In this document: piece after piece, positions 35,238 through 45,400 of the stretch
How the letters are laid out: each line of letters begins with the position of its first letter
How positions within the stretch are numbered: the stretch's first letter is position 1
Assembly (NCBI RefSeq): GCF_029227915.1
Contig: NC_079883.1
Span: forward strand, 15,376,001 to 15,440,000
Source of the DNA: Hydractinia symbiolongicarpus
Taxonomy: Eukaryota > Cnidaria > Hydrozoa > Anthoathecata > Hydractiniidae
Direction of reading: 5' to 3'
Length of the DNA: 64,000 nt
The notes under the pieces: generated by a model
What the model was told of the DNA's origin: nothing
The model's input: only the letters and a program-made list of their open reading frames with translations
The model's database searches: none
Position numbers and translations under genes: made by a program

Positions 35238-35401
35238 CTGTCCGTCCGTCCGTCCGTCCGTCCGTCCGTCCGTCCGTCCGTCCGTCCGTCCGTCCGTCCG
35301 TCCGTCCGTCCGTCCGTCCGTCCGTCCGTCCGTCCGTCCGTCCGTCCGTCCGTCCGTCCGTCCGTCCGTCCGTCCGTCCGTCCGTCCGTCCGTCCGTCCG
35401 T
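35238..35401. repeat. (TCCG)n tetranucleotide microsatellite
   Basis: About 41 uninterrupted copies of TCCG end in two TCTG variants. It lies about 30 bp outside the left end of element B. Long open frames through it on both strands (SVRP/TDGR repeats) are artefacts of the 4-base unit. Confidence 0.97.
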
Positions 35402-35426
35402 CTGTCTGTCACGGAAAATGGTAGCT

Positions 35427-35432
35427 TAGCTG
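35427..35432. repeat. Target-site duplication of element B, left copy
   Basis: TAGCTG immediately outside the left terminal repeat; matched at 46479-46484. If the final T of the element is counted as element sequence, the duplication is AGCTG (5 bp). Confidence 0.75.
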
Positions 35433-35640
35433 AGAGATAGAGAAATGTACGTTCTGGCGCAGACGACGACGACCAAAGGGAAATTCCCTAATTGCCAATA
35501 ACCAACACATAATAATATTAAATATCATACACCAATAATTAACACATAATAATAATAATATATATATGACATCATCAACGCATGCGCAATAGCATATATG
35601 CTATATATAAGGGAAATTACCTAATTATTCAAATGTCCTC
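35433..35640 (+). repeat. Left terminal inverted repeat of element B
   Basis: Pairs with about 46270-46479. Shared blocks are AGAGATAGAGAAATGT, CAGACGA.GACGACC, AAAGGGAAATTCCCTAA, GCCAATAACCAACACATA and ACGCATGCGCAATAGCA. Small indels separate the blocks. Confidence 0.88.
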
Positions 35641-35672
35641 CGAATCAAGTACCTGAAATCTCAAAATAAATA

Positions 35673-35921
35673 ATGGATCATTATCAGGAACTCTGTAATA
35701 GGAACGTAAATTTCAACCCATGGATGCTCCAGTATGTACCCGACTATTTCAAGACTTGTGATATGTGCAAATCAGCGGTTGAAAGGGATCCAATGGTATT
35801 CGTGTATGTTTCCTATTACTTCAAGACCTTGGATATGTGTATCAGAGTAGTCCAGCGCAATCCGGGTCTGTTCGAGTATGTTTCGGATCGTTTCAGAGCC
35901 ATGGTTACAATAAATAAATGA
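35673..35921 (+). CDS. DUF4116-like repeat protein, 82 aa, open
   Basis: Three tandem repeat units of about 25-28 residues, each with a 'P(W/M/G)..(Q/V/E)YV(P/S)..FKT..MC..(A/V)V' core. For example NPWMLQYVPDYFKTCDMC is followed by two further units, and the last ends DRFRAMV. It is homologous to the broken gene at 21837-22092 in element A. The stop (TGA) overlaps the ATG of a following zinc-protein start (ATGA at 35918-35921). Function is unknown. Confidence 0.7.
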   Translation: MDHYQELCNRNVNFNPWMLQYVPDYFKTCDMCKSAVERDPMVFVYVSYYFKTLDMCIRVVQRNPGLFEYVSDRFRAMVTINK

Positions 35922-36039
35922 CTGAGTATTGCGATGAATGTCATATTGATCTTGATAAGTACGAAGTATATATGCTATTATACAGAATATGAGTAAGGGA
36001 AAATCCCTAATTGTCAATTACCAGAGTTCTATCAAATAA
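35918..36039 (+). other. Partial tandem duplication with an element-end-like insert
   Basis: The first about 47 bases of the Cys-rich gene (ATGACTGAGTATTGCGATGA...) occur twice, at 35918 and 36040. Between them lie about 70 bases containing AATATGAGTAAGGGAAA-TCCCTAATT. This resembles the inner edge of the Polinton terminal repeats (GAGTAAGGGAAATTCCC in A). Confidence 0.65.
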
Positions 36040-36201
36040 ATGACTGAGTATTGCGATGAATGTCATATTGATCTTGATAAATATGATAGATGCGATTAGT
36101 GTGGACGGAGGTTAATTATATGTGGAAAAATGCTGTGTTGGCAACATTACATGATGTACATCACCTATAACGGTGGGTGGTGTATTTGTAAAAACCCTTA
36201 G
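36040..36201 (+). pseudogene. Small Cys-rich (zinc-ribbon-like) protein, in-frame TAG
   Basis: Homologue of 22102-22260. The same 54-codon frame is interrupted by TAG at codon 20, just after the first CxxC and the DRC residue. The Cys positions of the second half (GKMLCWQHY, WCICKNP) are kept. ATG context ATCAAATAAATG. Confidence 0.65.
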
Positions 36202-36225
36202 TTGGAGTCCAATTTCCATAAATAA

Positions 36226-36829
36226 ATGTTTAAATTTTGCAATGACTCCGTAGAGACAAGGGACTTTTACAGCGAACCAACAGTACTTAATATTGACGAT
36301 GTTAAGCCTGAGAACATCTTACTTAGCGATCCGATTAAAGCCAACAAAGGCAAGGATGAGCGCTTTGTCATTGGTTATAAACATAACAACAAGATATCAT
36401 CACTATTGATCATAACACCGAGAGGCCTATAGCAATGGTGCATCCAGATATGCCGATGGATCTTCGCTTACCATGTCATTTAATATGCATCAACATACTG
36501 CGTGGATTGAAAAATATAAATGTATCCTGGCCAGGATGCAGCGATTGTATGGTAGTGAGTTCACAACCTCATCAGTGAAGAACGGTAGATACCTGAACAC
36601 AAAAATAAAAGAATGGGATGGTAAAATAAAGACGTATTTTTACGATCTTCCAGTACCTATACGACAGCCATGTGAATGTATTTGCATACTTAAATTATCC
36701 AGCATTTATCGGCAGAATTCAAAGCATTTCATCCAGGTCCTTCTGGAGGAATGTAAGTATAAGCCAGTTGAACTTTCCAGGACCAGACATTTTACTGATT
36801 CCATGATGAAGAGGAATCGTTCACTGTAG
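36226..36829 (+). pseudogene. Unknown Polinton protein, frameshifted
   Basis: Homologue of 22285-22827. This copy keeps a segment of about 28 residues (NIDDVKPENILLSDPIK) that is missing from A, and it breaks by a 2-base loss near 36430 (CCTATAGCAA versus CTATATAGCAA). The second part 36473-36829 is open. Because each element has a different lesion, the ancestral gene was intact when A and B diverged. Confidence 0.65.
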
Positions 36830-36877
36830 TGTAATAAGCTCGATAGATTTTGTATGCAGTTGCATACCAAATAAACA

Positions 36878-37153
36878 ATTAACGAATTGAAAAAATAAGC
36901 CAGAGTATTGGGTATTAAAGGTTACTCAACCCTCAAGAGGGCTGATCTTCTCGCTGCAAAACACCAAGTTTAATATATCGACAATACAACACAAACCGAT
37001 GGTCCTTATTGCAAGCCATGTGTCGATATCGCATCAATGAAGATCCTAGGAGAGTACATCAGAGGCCTCGAGATAAAACAAAAACGAACTGTAATATACG
37101 ATGGAGATTTCATGGTTGATTCTAATACAGGTGAAGTACTTGGTACCATCTAA
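36878..37153 (+). pseudogene. Rho-N/SAP-like small protein, start lost and two stops
   Basis: A 92-codon frame homologous to 22832-23094. The start ATG has become ATT (36878-36880), and TAA codons occur at codons 7 and 32. It retains ARVLGIKGYSTLKRADLL, the full helix-loop-helix segment shortened in A, then TDGPYCKPCVD and a conserved tail ending VLGTI. Confidence 0.55.
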
Positions 37154-37159
37154 TGTATT

Positions 37160-37802
37160 GTTAATATACATTAGATTATGAATACGCTGACGGTTCGTCT
37201 AGGTAGCGCTGAAATACTGCGCAGATTGAAGTTTTTTGAGCAGTTCATCGTTTGCCTCCTCGCGTCCCTTCTCAACTAGCTGCTGTCTCCCTCGTTTATT
37301 AAGCGACTCTACGATTTTCTGGTTCTCTGACGTAATTGCTCCTTGAGCAGCATGTACTTCTGTTTCTCCTGCATGATTAAGCTGAACTCGTGGTCGCTAA
37401 TCACACCGTTCTCCACAGCTCTCGAGATCAAGTTTCATGCTTCTTACTCTTGACACCTAGCCTCTTCCCGGCGTTCCGTAGACCCGCTTGTCCCAACCCA
37501 ACGGCAATCGTAATTCCACCCATTGCCACTGCTAGTGGTACACCGATCCCCGATAACATAGTCCCAATACCAACACCTGAAGTTATAATACTTACAGCTA
37601 GCAGGCCATAATCACAGAACCTAACCCACGTACCATGCATTTTGAAATTTTTGGCGAGTTTGTCACGCTCTTTAATCTCAGCCCGCAGGTATTGTTCCAC
37701 TTCTTCGATTTTCTTCAGTCCATAGACTTGTGAACTGTCCCCCTCCGTACCCTCCAGAGGTGCAGAAAGTAGGCTCGGATAAAGCTTAGCAATGTCTGAC
37801 AT
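37160..37802 (-). pseudogene. Conserved Polinton membrane protein, frameshifted by deletion
   Basis: Homologue of 23140-23790. Open for 124 aa (37802-37428) through KLYPSL, the coiled segment and the Gly-rich hydrophobic segments (VAMGGITIAVGLGQAGLRN). A short deletion then removes the segment after KKHE and shifts the frame; ENGVISDHEFSLIMQEKQKY follows in another frame. Start in GAATAAATG. Confidence 0.7.
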
Positions 37803-38473
37803 TTATTCTATAAGCAAGTGCATGGTAATTCCAATGAATGAAACATTCTTATCGTGGTGATGTTCATCCGTCAACATGAACTCAAGGCGATCCGTCGAAC
37901 CTTTCAAAGGAAGGTATACAGGGTTATCAAAAATCCATGTTAACATATCTCCCCAAGCACCTACCTCCTTGGTAGGTAGGATGGCTAGTATTTTGGATTT
38001 TTTACCATCCAGCAAGCAATCATCCTTATCTAACTGAGGTAAACAAGCCTCAGTCGGCGGTAAACATCAGTTTTGTAGAATGAATCGTAGTCACCCTTCA
38101 TATAATAATTTTTACTGGGATCGTAGGGTAGACCCAAGAGCTCTTGCAGTTGTCGATGAATCACCACCGTGTACCCGTCATTAACACGGAGCCTACAGAG
38201 TCCATTTTTTAGGACAAACAGCTTAATCTTATCCCCTGTCTGACTGTTGACGATACTCGCTAAATCCTCGATCTTATACAACCCATTCATTATTTCATTT
38301 CGAGTAACCGTCTGATCGGGCCCTGCCTTACGGATAGTGAACTCGTTGTCACTGTAGAGGTTCAGCCACGTGGGTCGAATGCTGATGGATTTTAGAGCGA
38401 TCCTCGTGTCCTGCCGTAAATAATCCTCAAATATCGTAGGCTTGTCAATATTTGTTACGTACAGTTGCTTCAT
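37803..38473 (-). pseudogene. Putative minor capsid (penton-like) protein, frameshifted
   Basis: Homologue of 23791-24480. The N-terminal 147 aa (38473-38030) are open and longer than the readable part in A, showing TNIDKPTIFEDYLRQDTRIA, IRPTWLNLYSDNEF and IVNSQTGDKIKLFVLKNGLC. The frame is lost near 38030-38015, and the last 70 aa are in another frame (GAWGDMLTWIFDNPVYLPL). Confidence 0.6.
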
Positions 38474-38491
38474 CTTTCTTTAAGAACAAAC

Positions 38492-39000
38492 ATGAATATC
38501 TATTCGTACAATTCAAGAGTAAAATATGTCCACAATCATGGCAGGTACCTGGAGCAGTTAAAAGGCTCTGATCTCATTGTGCAATCTATCGTTGTTGATG
38601 CGAAGGGCTCGTCATTTAAAGTAAAACTTCCTGATATTTTTGTGGACTATGTGTTCCATGCTAACCCTCCTGGTGATGAATGGAAACAACACCCCTTCAA
38701 CCTTTGGTCAACGCAGCTAAATTTCGCTGTATTTTGTGCAACATCAGGTTGTGGGATATCAAACACTTTAATTCTCCATTACCCCTTGTGCGTGCCGTGT
38801 ATCGATTTCATGTATACTTCCAGATCCAGAAGATCCTAGAGGAACTTGAGGTACTGTTGCCTGACTCCTCCCGATTTAATTCCACGAACAATCCGTTCAA
38901 TATGGAAAAATTCAGGCAACTAGCACGTGATTTGGTGTATATCCAAATGAGCAAGAATGGAAAAATGAGAGTATTTTTAGTTCGTATGCAACGACGATAC
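38492..39000 (+). pseudogene. Conserved Polinton protein ('WDIKHFN.PLPLVRA' family), frameshifted
   Basis: The N-terminal part (from ATG 38492) has RYLEQLKGSDLIVQSIVVDA, FKVKLPDIFVDYVF and NPPGDEW. After a frameshift near 38690 the second part continues with PLVNAAKFRCILCNIRLWDI, FNSPLPLVRAVYRFHVYFQI and ILEELEVLLPDSS. I recognise this family from cnidarian Polintons; function is unknown. It runs into the 3' end of the convergent 39-kb gene. Element A keeps only its first quarter. Confidence 0.65.
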
Positions 39001-40241
39001 CAACAGCTCTCGCAATTTCTAAATACAAATGCCTTGCCACAAATTCCACGACTTCAGCAGCTACTCGGAAGAATAACGATACGATGGTACCTATGATTCC
39101 AGGTAGAGCAGCGCCTGCTTTGCCTGCCAAATATTTGAAGAACCGTCCTAGTCTCTCCAGCTGCTTTTGAACGAAACCTTTGGTACCACTACCTCCTCCT
39201 GCTGCACCTGCTGCCCCACCACCCGTGAGTGCTAGGACCAAGGTCGACACGAGCAAGCCAATGGCACTCACGATGCTTGCTATAGTTATCCCTTGCTCTT
39301 TGAAGAGAATGCTGAGCTTTTCTCGTAGGGATAGATCGTCCCCAGCAATTTTCATCAGCTCGAATTTAATGGACCTCAGTTGTTTAAAAACCTCGGAGGA
39401 AAGACCGTGCCTACCCAGTTCATCCTTCTTATCTTCCTTCAATTTCTTCAATTCCTTCTCAAGATCACTAATATCCTGAAGCCTTCGTACCCCGGGCTAA
39501 GTTCTTTCAACTTACCCTCTTTCGTATTTATCTCGCTATTATATTGTACAAGTTTATCCTTCACCCCCTTAGTAGTTTTCTGCAGGTTTTCGATGTCGAG
39601 ATTTAACTTTCTCATATCAGGGGTCTCGATCTCATCGTCGATGCCCGCGAACGAAGTATCTGCATAACCCTCTATGTAACGAGCAAAATTTTGAATGCTA
39701 TCAATTGTTTTCATTTCAATAATCTCACCCTCCTCTTTGCCCGAAGTCTCCTCACCCTTCTTAACAAGAACATCAACCTCCAGCGCAAGGCTCTGAGCCT
39801 GTGCCCAAGCACTATATTGGGGGTAGAGACATATTTGGTGAAGCCCATATCTCGAATATCTTGAGCTGTAAGGCCCTTTTGTCTTAGTGTACTTAATGCT
39901 AGGAACACAGTGCCATTCTCCTTCGTAACCCTTATATCTTTGAAAAAAAGCTGTTCCCCTTTACGTCTTAAGCTACCCCTGGTGATATTGATATCTATCC
40001 GGGTTTTATCCAGAGGTCCCAGATCTTGATTATTTAGATGTGTGTAAAAAGCACTTACCTCTTCCTCTACTATAGATTTAGTTATTCTATCAAGTGTATA
40101 TCCCGCTGTCTGCACGTCTTCGAGCCTACGGAACTCCTGCGGCACAAGGAGTTCACTAGGGACATTCTTGGGCCCGAAATCCTCTTGGATATCTTCCTCC
40201 GACGTAAAGTCATCTCCTTCATGTATTGGATTATTCGACAT
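38912..40241 (-). pseudogene. Coiled-coil, glycine-rich membrane protein, frameshifted
   Basis: Homologue of the intact 441-aa gene in A. 40241-39711 (176 aa) ends in a frameshift caused by a small loss near 39810. 39714-38912 contains the coiled coil, with a small deletion near 39497, then LREKLSILFKEQGITIASI and the Gly-rich hydrophobic region. Over about 39110-39700 the DNA is almost identical to A, far closer than the neighbouring capsid genes. Confidence 0.8.
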
Positions 40242-40270
40242 TTATTTCAACCCTAAAGCGCTATAAATAA

Positions 40271-41545
40271 ATGAGTATTTTCGGTAAATTAGACCCGCAC
40301 AAGGAAGTGAAGACTACGCTCGGCATGAAAGGCAAGAGGCAAAGGGTGAAGATCTCGCATATACCCAGTACAATTAATCAGAATGAAGATCTCCACGTCG
40401 ACATCTCGAACCTTGGTTAAAACGACGTGATTTTCCCCGACTCAATCAAGTTGCTGTTCGACTTGGAATTGACTGGCACCAATACGAAACGCACCATATG
40501 TTCAAATATAGGTAAAGCATTGGTGCAAAATCTCCGCATCACCCCGAATGCGAATGAAATTCAGAATATTGCTGACTACAACATACTCGCAGTGTACCGT
40601 GATCTCTGGCTACCAAAATATGAGCGCAATAACAATCTGATCCTTGAAGGTATAAGCAACGACGATGGCACAATTAGGGCCCTCCAACTAAAGGCCAGCG
40701 ACCATGTAGGAAATGATGAAGAGAAGGCCATAGCCGCGGCGTACGGTAACACGTTTGCCATTCCTATCGGTAAATGTTTCTCGTTGACACGAGACTTGCC
40801 CTTCTACCAAGCAGGCATACACGACAGGCTCCAGTTCGTATTATACTTCGCACCGTACCACCAAGTAATCAAGGACTCCGGGACCCCAGCGGTAGGCTCA
40901 ACAACGGCAAAAGCAGCTGATGCCAGCTATCGAATAACGAATATCTGCCTTGAATTTGATAGGGTGACAAACTCTGACCTCACAAGTGCGATGATTTACC
41001 GCTACAGCCGTCTTGCCCTACCTTACAAGCGTGTGCTCCGTAGCAAAGTTGTTATAATGAAGAAAGCTGACACGAGTTACAACTTGCAAATCGACACACC
41101 GGCGAAGTCTCTGAAAGGCGTTTTACTGTTGTTCATAGACCCTGGAAAAGTGAAGGCCTGTTCGGGGAACAATGAAAAATTCTACAACCTCAAGATCGAG
41201 AAAATCTCGATCACTATCGAGGGTGAGCCTAATCAACTGTATAGCTCAACCATGGTGCCTAAGGATCATATGGAACAAGTCGCTGAACTCATGGGATCGC
41301 ATGACTCTATCGTGACCATCGGGCAGTTTTTCACTAAAAGGTATGGGTTATTTGTCGACTTCAGAGCGTCTGCCGACGATACCTTCCACGGGAGCGGCCG
41401 GCCCCTACAGAGGCTTAGCGACGAGATCACCTTGCATATCACCAAGAAGGCTGACGGAACTGGGAATATACGTTGCTATGTCTATCTCTTGATGGACGGT
41501 CAGATCAATATTTTAGATGACAGGTTCCACTGTGTCGAATATTAG
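40271..41545 (+). pseudogene. Polinton major capsid protein (hexon-like), one in-frame stop
   Basis: A 424-residue frame with one TAA at 40418-40420 (A has CAA there). It is otherwise open and collinear with A: HVDISNLG, IKLLFDLELTG, NIGKALVQNLRI, SMMG-type core strands, GVLLLFIDP and YVYLLMDGQINILDD at the C-terminus. Start ATG after TATAAATAA, divergent from the membrane-protein gene. The stop TAG overlaps the stop of the convergent gene by bases 41542-41545. Confidence 0.87.
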
Positions 41546-41853
41546 TGCAGCAAAATTTGTTGATCTTGTGTATGTGTTTCGGCAATCTGCTGGGTAACCG
41601 CTGATTTACGGATAAAATATATGACACCTCCGTTACATGCGATCGCGAGTAGTCTTCCACCAATATATACTTCACTTCCCATGGACTTGGAGGTACCTGT
41701 GGCAGGTTCCTGACTCTCTTGGGAGGTACCTTTGCCCATGTTCTTCTTCAACTCGGCCTTGTTCTTGCGATTCCATTCTGCAAGTTTCTTGCCAGCTGCA
41801 ACACGACCTTCATTCTTCTTGGTAATTACTTGGTTAGTAGACTCTTCACTCAT
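41542..41853 (-). CDS. Small basic Polinton protein with membrane segment, 103 aa
   Basis: The N-terminal half is basic (EGRVAAGKKLAEWNRKNKAEL), a motif I recognise from cnidarian Polintons. A hydrophobic stretch (LLAIACNGGVIYFI) lies near residue 70. It is open, overlaps the upstream gene by 8 bases (ATGAGTGA) and overlaps the capsid stop. Function is unknown. Absent from element A. Confidence 0.6.
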   Translation of the reverse strand: MSEESTNQVITKKNEGRVAAGKKLAEWNRKNKAELKKNMGKGTSQESQEPATGTSKSMGSEVYIGGRLLAIACNGGVIYFIRKSAVTQQIAETHTQDQQILLH

Positions 41854-42346
41854 TTGTTATAACCTTGTTTCCATTGTTTTTCTCCTTTATCTCCTTATCT
41901 TCAGGGGAATTTGAGAGATGGGTATGATTAATGGTATGATCCGCAACAAGCAAGGGCGCGAGAAATTTCCCGAATGCTGTATAGACGAGGATTCCAAGAT
42001 CAGCCATGGATTCGCGGATAATAGGATCGTTTTCTAAATCATGACGGAGAGCCTCGGGACTATCGAGCGGTACAATATTGCTTATTACCTTAGTGTACAT
42101 ACCAAGGGCGTGAGTTGACAATGTCTTTGCAGTCTTCTGCCCCTTCTCATGGAGGTCATGTTCAATGAAATCAGCGTATATTTTCTCGATTACATCTTCC
42201 GTGGCCTTATCGATGAAACTATCGCTACATTTTTTAGGCAGTAAATGTGGCTTGGTCTTTCGTATATCCCTCAGTGCCTGGCGTTTATCTATGGGTTGAT
42301 CAAGCGCTTCTGCTGGTGTATCGAAAATATCAACGAGATTTGACAT
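41846..42346 (-). CDS. Unknown Polinton protein, 166 aa
   Basis: Open from ATG 42346 (MSNLVDIFDTPAEALDQPID), chosen because it follows TAATAAAAAAC. A longer frame to 42424 would add a hydrophobic leader that belongs to degraded sequence. Mostly helical, with no recognised domain. Only in element B. Confidence 0.6.
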   Translation of the reverse strand: MSNLVDIFDTPAEALDQPIDKRQALRDIRKTKPHLLPKKCSDSFIDKATEDVIEKIYADFIEHDLHEKGQKTAKTLSTHALGMYTKVISNIVPLDSPEALRHDLENDPIIRESMADLGILVYTAFGKFLAPLLVADHTINHTHLSNSPEDKEIKEKNNGNKVITNE

Positions 42347-42425
42347 GTTTTTTATTACCCGTCTATATTTCAAATAACCGAGGATGATTAAAATATATGG
42401 GAGCAATATAGCGATAAATAGCAAT

Positions 42426-45400
42426 ACATCCTCCTTTTTTTATTTCTTCAACCGGTAATGACCTCTGGCTAATGAATGAGGTCATAATTTTGCCCCCCAA
42501 TTCGTCTTTCATGAGACCCACAACTTTCTTGTTCTTCCCTATTGGCAGGGGCCTATTGTCGTCCTTTGAATATCCTGAGGTATCAAACCTCGTCTCGACA
42601 TCGTCAGCAATATCGCGGTAGAAGTCCTCTGTTCGTATGTGGTAAATGAAGCTATCCGTGTCTGTGTAACATATCCGCTGCTTACTTCCATACTTGGGTT
42701 GTATGTAATCATAATGAAATTCATACATTAACATCTTGGATTTGTCTGCCTGACCCACGTAGATCGGCTTATTCATCTTAATACCCGTTCTGCCCATTTC
42801 AATACCCATGAGTTTCTTACTGAAGCATGTGCCGCTCTAAAGTTTTTATGCACATGATTAATTTGGCATATGCAACTTCGTTTGTGACTAGCTTGATGTT
42901 GCGGTGGTTCCGGATATTCTCCATCGTCTTCCCGAATACGCTGTTGTTCATCAATTTAAAGAAGTTTTTTCAAACTCATTTTTGGCGGTAGTTCTCAGCT
43001 TCGTATTATGATCTATATATGGTTTGAGCCAGGCACTATGTTAAAATTGAATTGCGCGGTGCACCTTAATTAATACCAAGCCATGCTTTAAAGCTTGGTG
43101 CATGGCTGCAATATGTACCACGTACCTTCGCTTATGCTCGAGATTCGAGATGAGCTTCTCTACTCTATGTACAAACTTGCGCTCCGGCAGGAATGGTAGA
43201 TCGTTGTGTTTGTCGTGGAGCTCCCTAGGGTAGTCAACATCAACTTCCAATAGATACCCATGCTTGTTATCAGATACCAGCCTCCCGATCTTCTTTTCAT
43301 CGAATCCATTTGAAGCCATGAGTGGGTAGAGGCTGTTGCATTGCCCACCCGTACAGGTTGTTGGCGTCAAGGTACTGCAGGTAACTAGACTCCTAGACAG
43401 GATCGTATTTATCACCCATATATTTGTTGTTAGCCTTCGCGTACCTGTGAACACTCTGCGTAATACCACCTCGTATTCCGCGTTCGACCATGAGTAGCAT
43501 ATCGGGATCTTTCAACAGCTCAAGCCTAACCCCTGTATACTTCAAGGTAGCTTTCCACGTCAAGCCTGGGGCACTGTAAAAGTGCGCCGGATCGAGCCCA
43601 TCATAGTTCGTATTACTTGTATCACGGAAATTTTGAAAGATGTCGGCAAGTAGTAGAACATCCGTCACTAAATACGCATCGTGGTAGTCACCCATGGTAG
43701 TCTCTGGGTCCTTTGGGGTGATAGCTTTCTATACCTTCTGGGCATAAGCATAGTCATGATCACTTATCCCTTTCATATTTAAATTGTTATAGAATGATTC
43801 TTTAGGTGGTAGCGTTGTTTCTTTGAATCGTTTCCAACTATCCATGTACTCATACGGATATATTCCATTCCTAATCATAAGCCGGAATAACTTATCATCG
43901 CTAAAGTAGTAGCTCATGGCTGGTGTATTGGCCTTAACTCGCTCTTTGTCTAAATGCTTCGTTGTATTCAACTCACAACTGCTGCACCAAAAGCTTGCCA
44001 CATACTCATCGTTGATGTTTAGAAATTCCAAGCATGTATCAGCGCACTTTTGACATTTCACCATCAGTGTTGGTACCAACGATGTTGCTTGCCAGTTTTT
44101 CAAATGAGGATGCCATAAACCGACAGCTGTCTATGAACCTGATTTCAACCTTTCTATACGTTTCACCGTCGCCATACCCCATGACTGCAATGGGTACTTT
44201 GATCTTCACATTGAAGCTGATGTACTTCTCGGTATTCTCTGATATACAACCTATATCCTGAGTATCATATTTTTCACCAAGCTCACGTATGAATAAGTGA
44301 GCGTCGTACCCTGATAGGTTGTGGAATATCACAGATACATGGTTGGGTATCCTATACTTAAGATTGCAGTTATTGTGAGCTGGGCCCCTGTATAACCCTG
44401 TGTAATGACAATGATCGCGAACTTTGCGATTTTCATCGCTGAATGGCTTCATGCATATATGGCAGGTATCCGCAGCATCATATTCATTCTTCTCCTCCTC
44501 CGTTAATGGTAGCATAGGCTTCTGGGGAAATAGAGAGTATAGCCGCTTCACTTCGTCCTCCAAATGTTGAACAAAGAGATTTACACACCCCTCACCCCTG
44601 CACTTGTATAGCGGATCAGGGACCTCTCCACATGCAAAGGTACTATACGTACACCACCCACACGGTACGTGCTTATTAAGCTTTTTTGACTTCGTATCCC
44701 GAGCATTCTCTTTCATCGGAATGAGTAAGCTTTCAAAATCTGCATAGATGGCGAAGGGTACCATAAATTGCTGCTGACCATCTTGGTAGTAAAGCCACTT
44801 TTCCTTTTTGCTTGGTATCGTGATCTTGACCGCTTCATTGTCCTTGCAGTAGGTATAGTGATTGTCTCTGGATTCTACTGTCTGAAATCCCTGTGAGCAA
44901 CTCATACAAAGTGCATCTTCCTATTATTCCTAGATATCTCGCTACCTAATAATCGAGAAATATTTTTGATGGTTACGTAATGGTTCCTCTTCTCATCAGT
45001 AATGAGTAGCAGATTAGCCTGCTTCTCTCTTTCATTAAATGTTGATCGTCGCAAGATATTAAATCTCCTTCCCGTCGCATACAAGACGTTCACGGCAATG
45101 TCAGCATTGTTCCGCTCAAATTTGTTGATGTCCTTGATGGGTGTTGGAAATTCAATGCCTTGCCAGTTATATCGATCCACATATGGCCGGAGCTTACTTA
45201 TTCTCTGGAGATCTTTTGATATATTCTCATGATGCAGGGCGGCTATAATAACCCATTTAAAGCATTCTTGATCGTTATTATTCGGATTAATTATAGCTTT
45301 CTTCATACCGATCCATTTAGGTGTTTCGATATACGAAGATCCCCGCGTTAGCTTTAGCTTATGAAAATCAACATCAAGATGTTGAATACGACCGATAATA

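Larger units (their letters stand above)
34185..35432. other. Spacer between Polintons A and B
   Basis: About 1.25 kb with no gene. It holds the long hairpin at 34834-34927 and the tetranucleotide array at 35238-35401. It is unlike either element, so the two insertions are separate events at neighbouring sites. Confidence 0.7.

Noticed and set aside
35098-35429. Long open frames of TDGR or SVRP repeats on both strands
   Set aside because: A perfect 4-bp microsatellite without stops gives open frames in many phases; there is no gene signal outside it.
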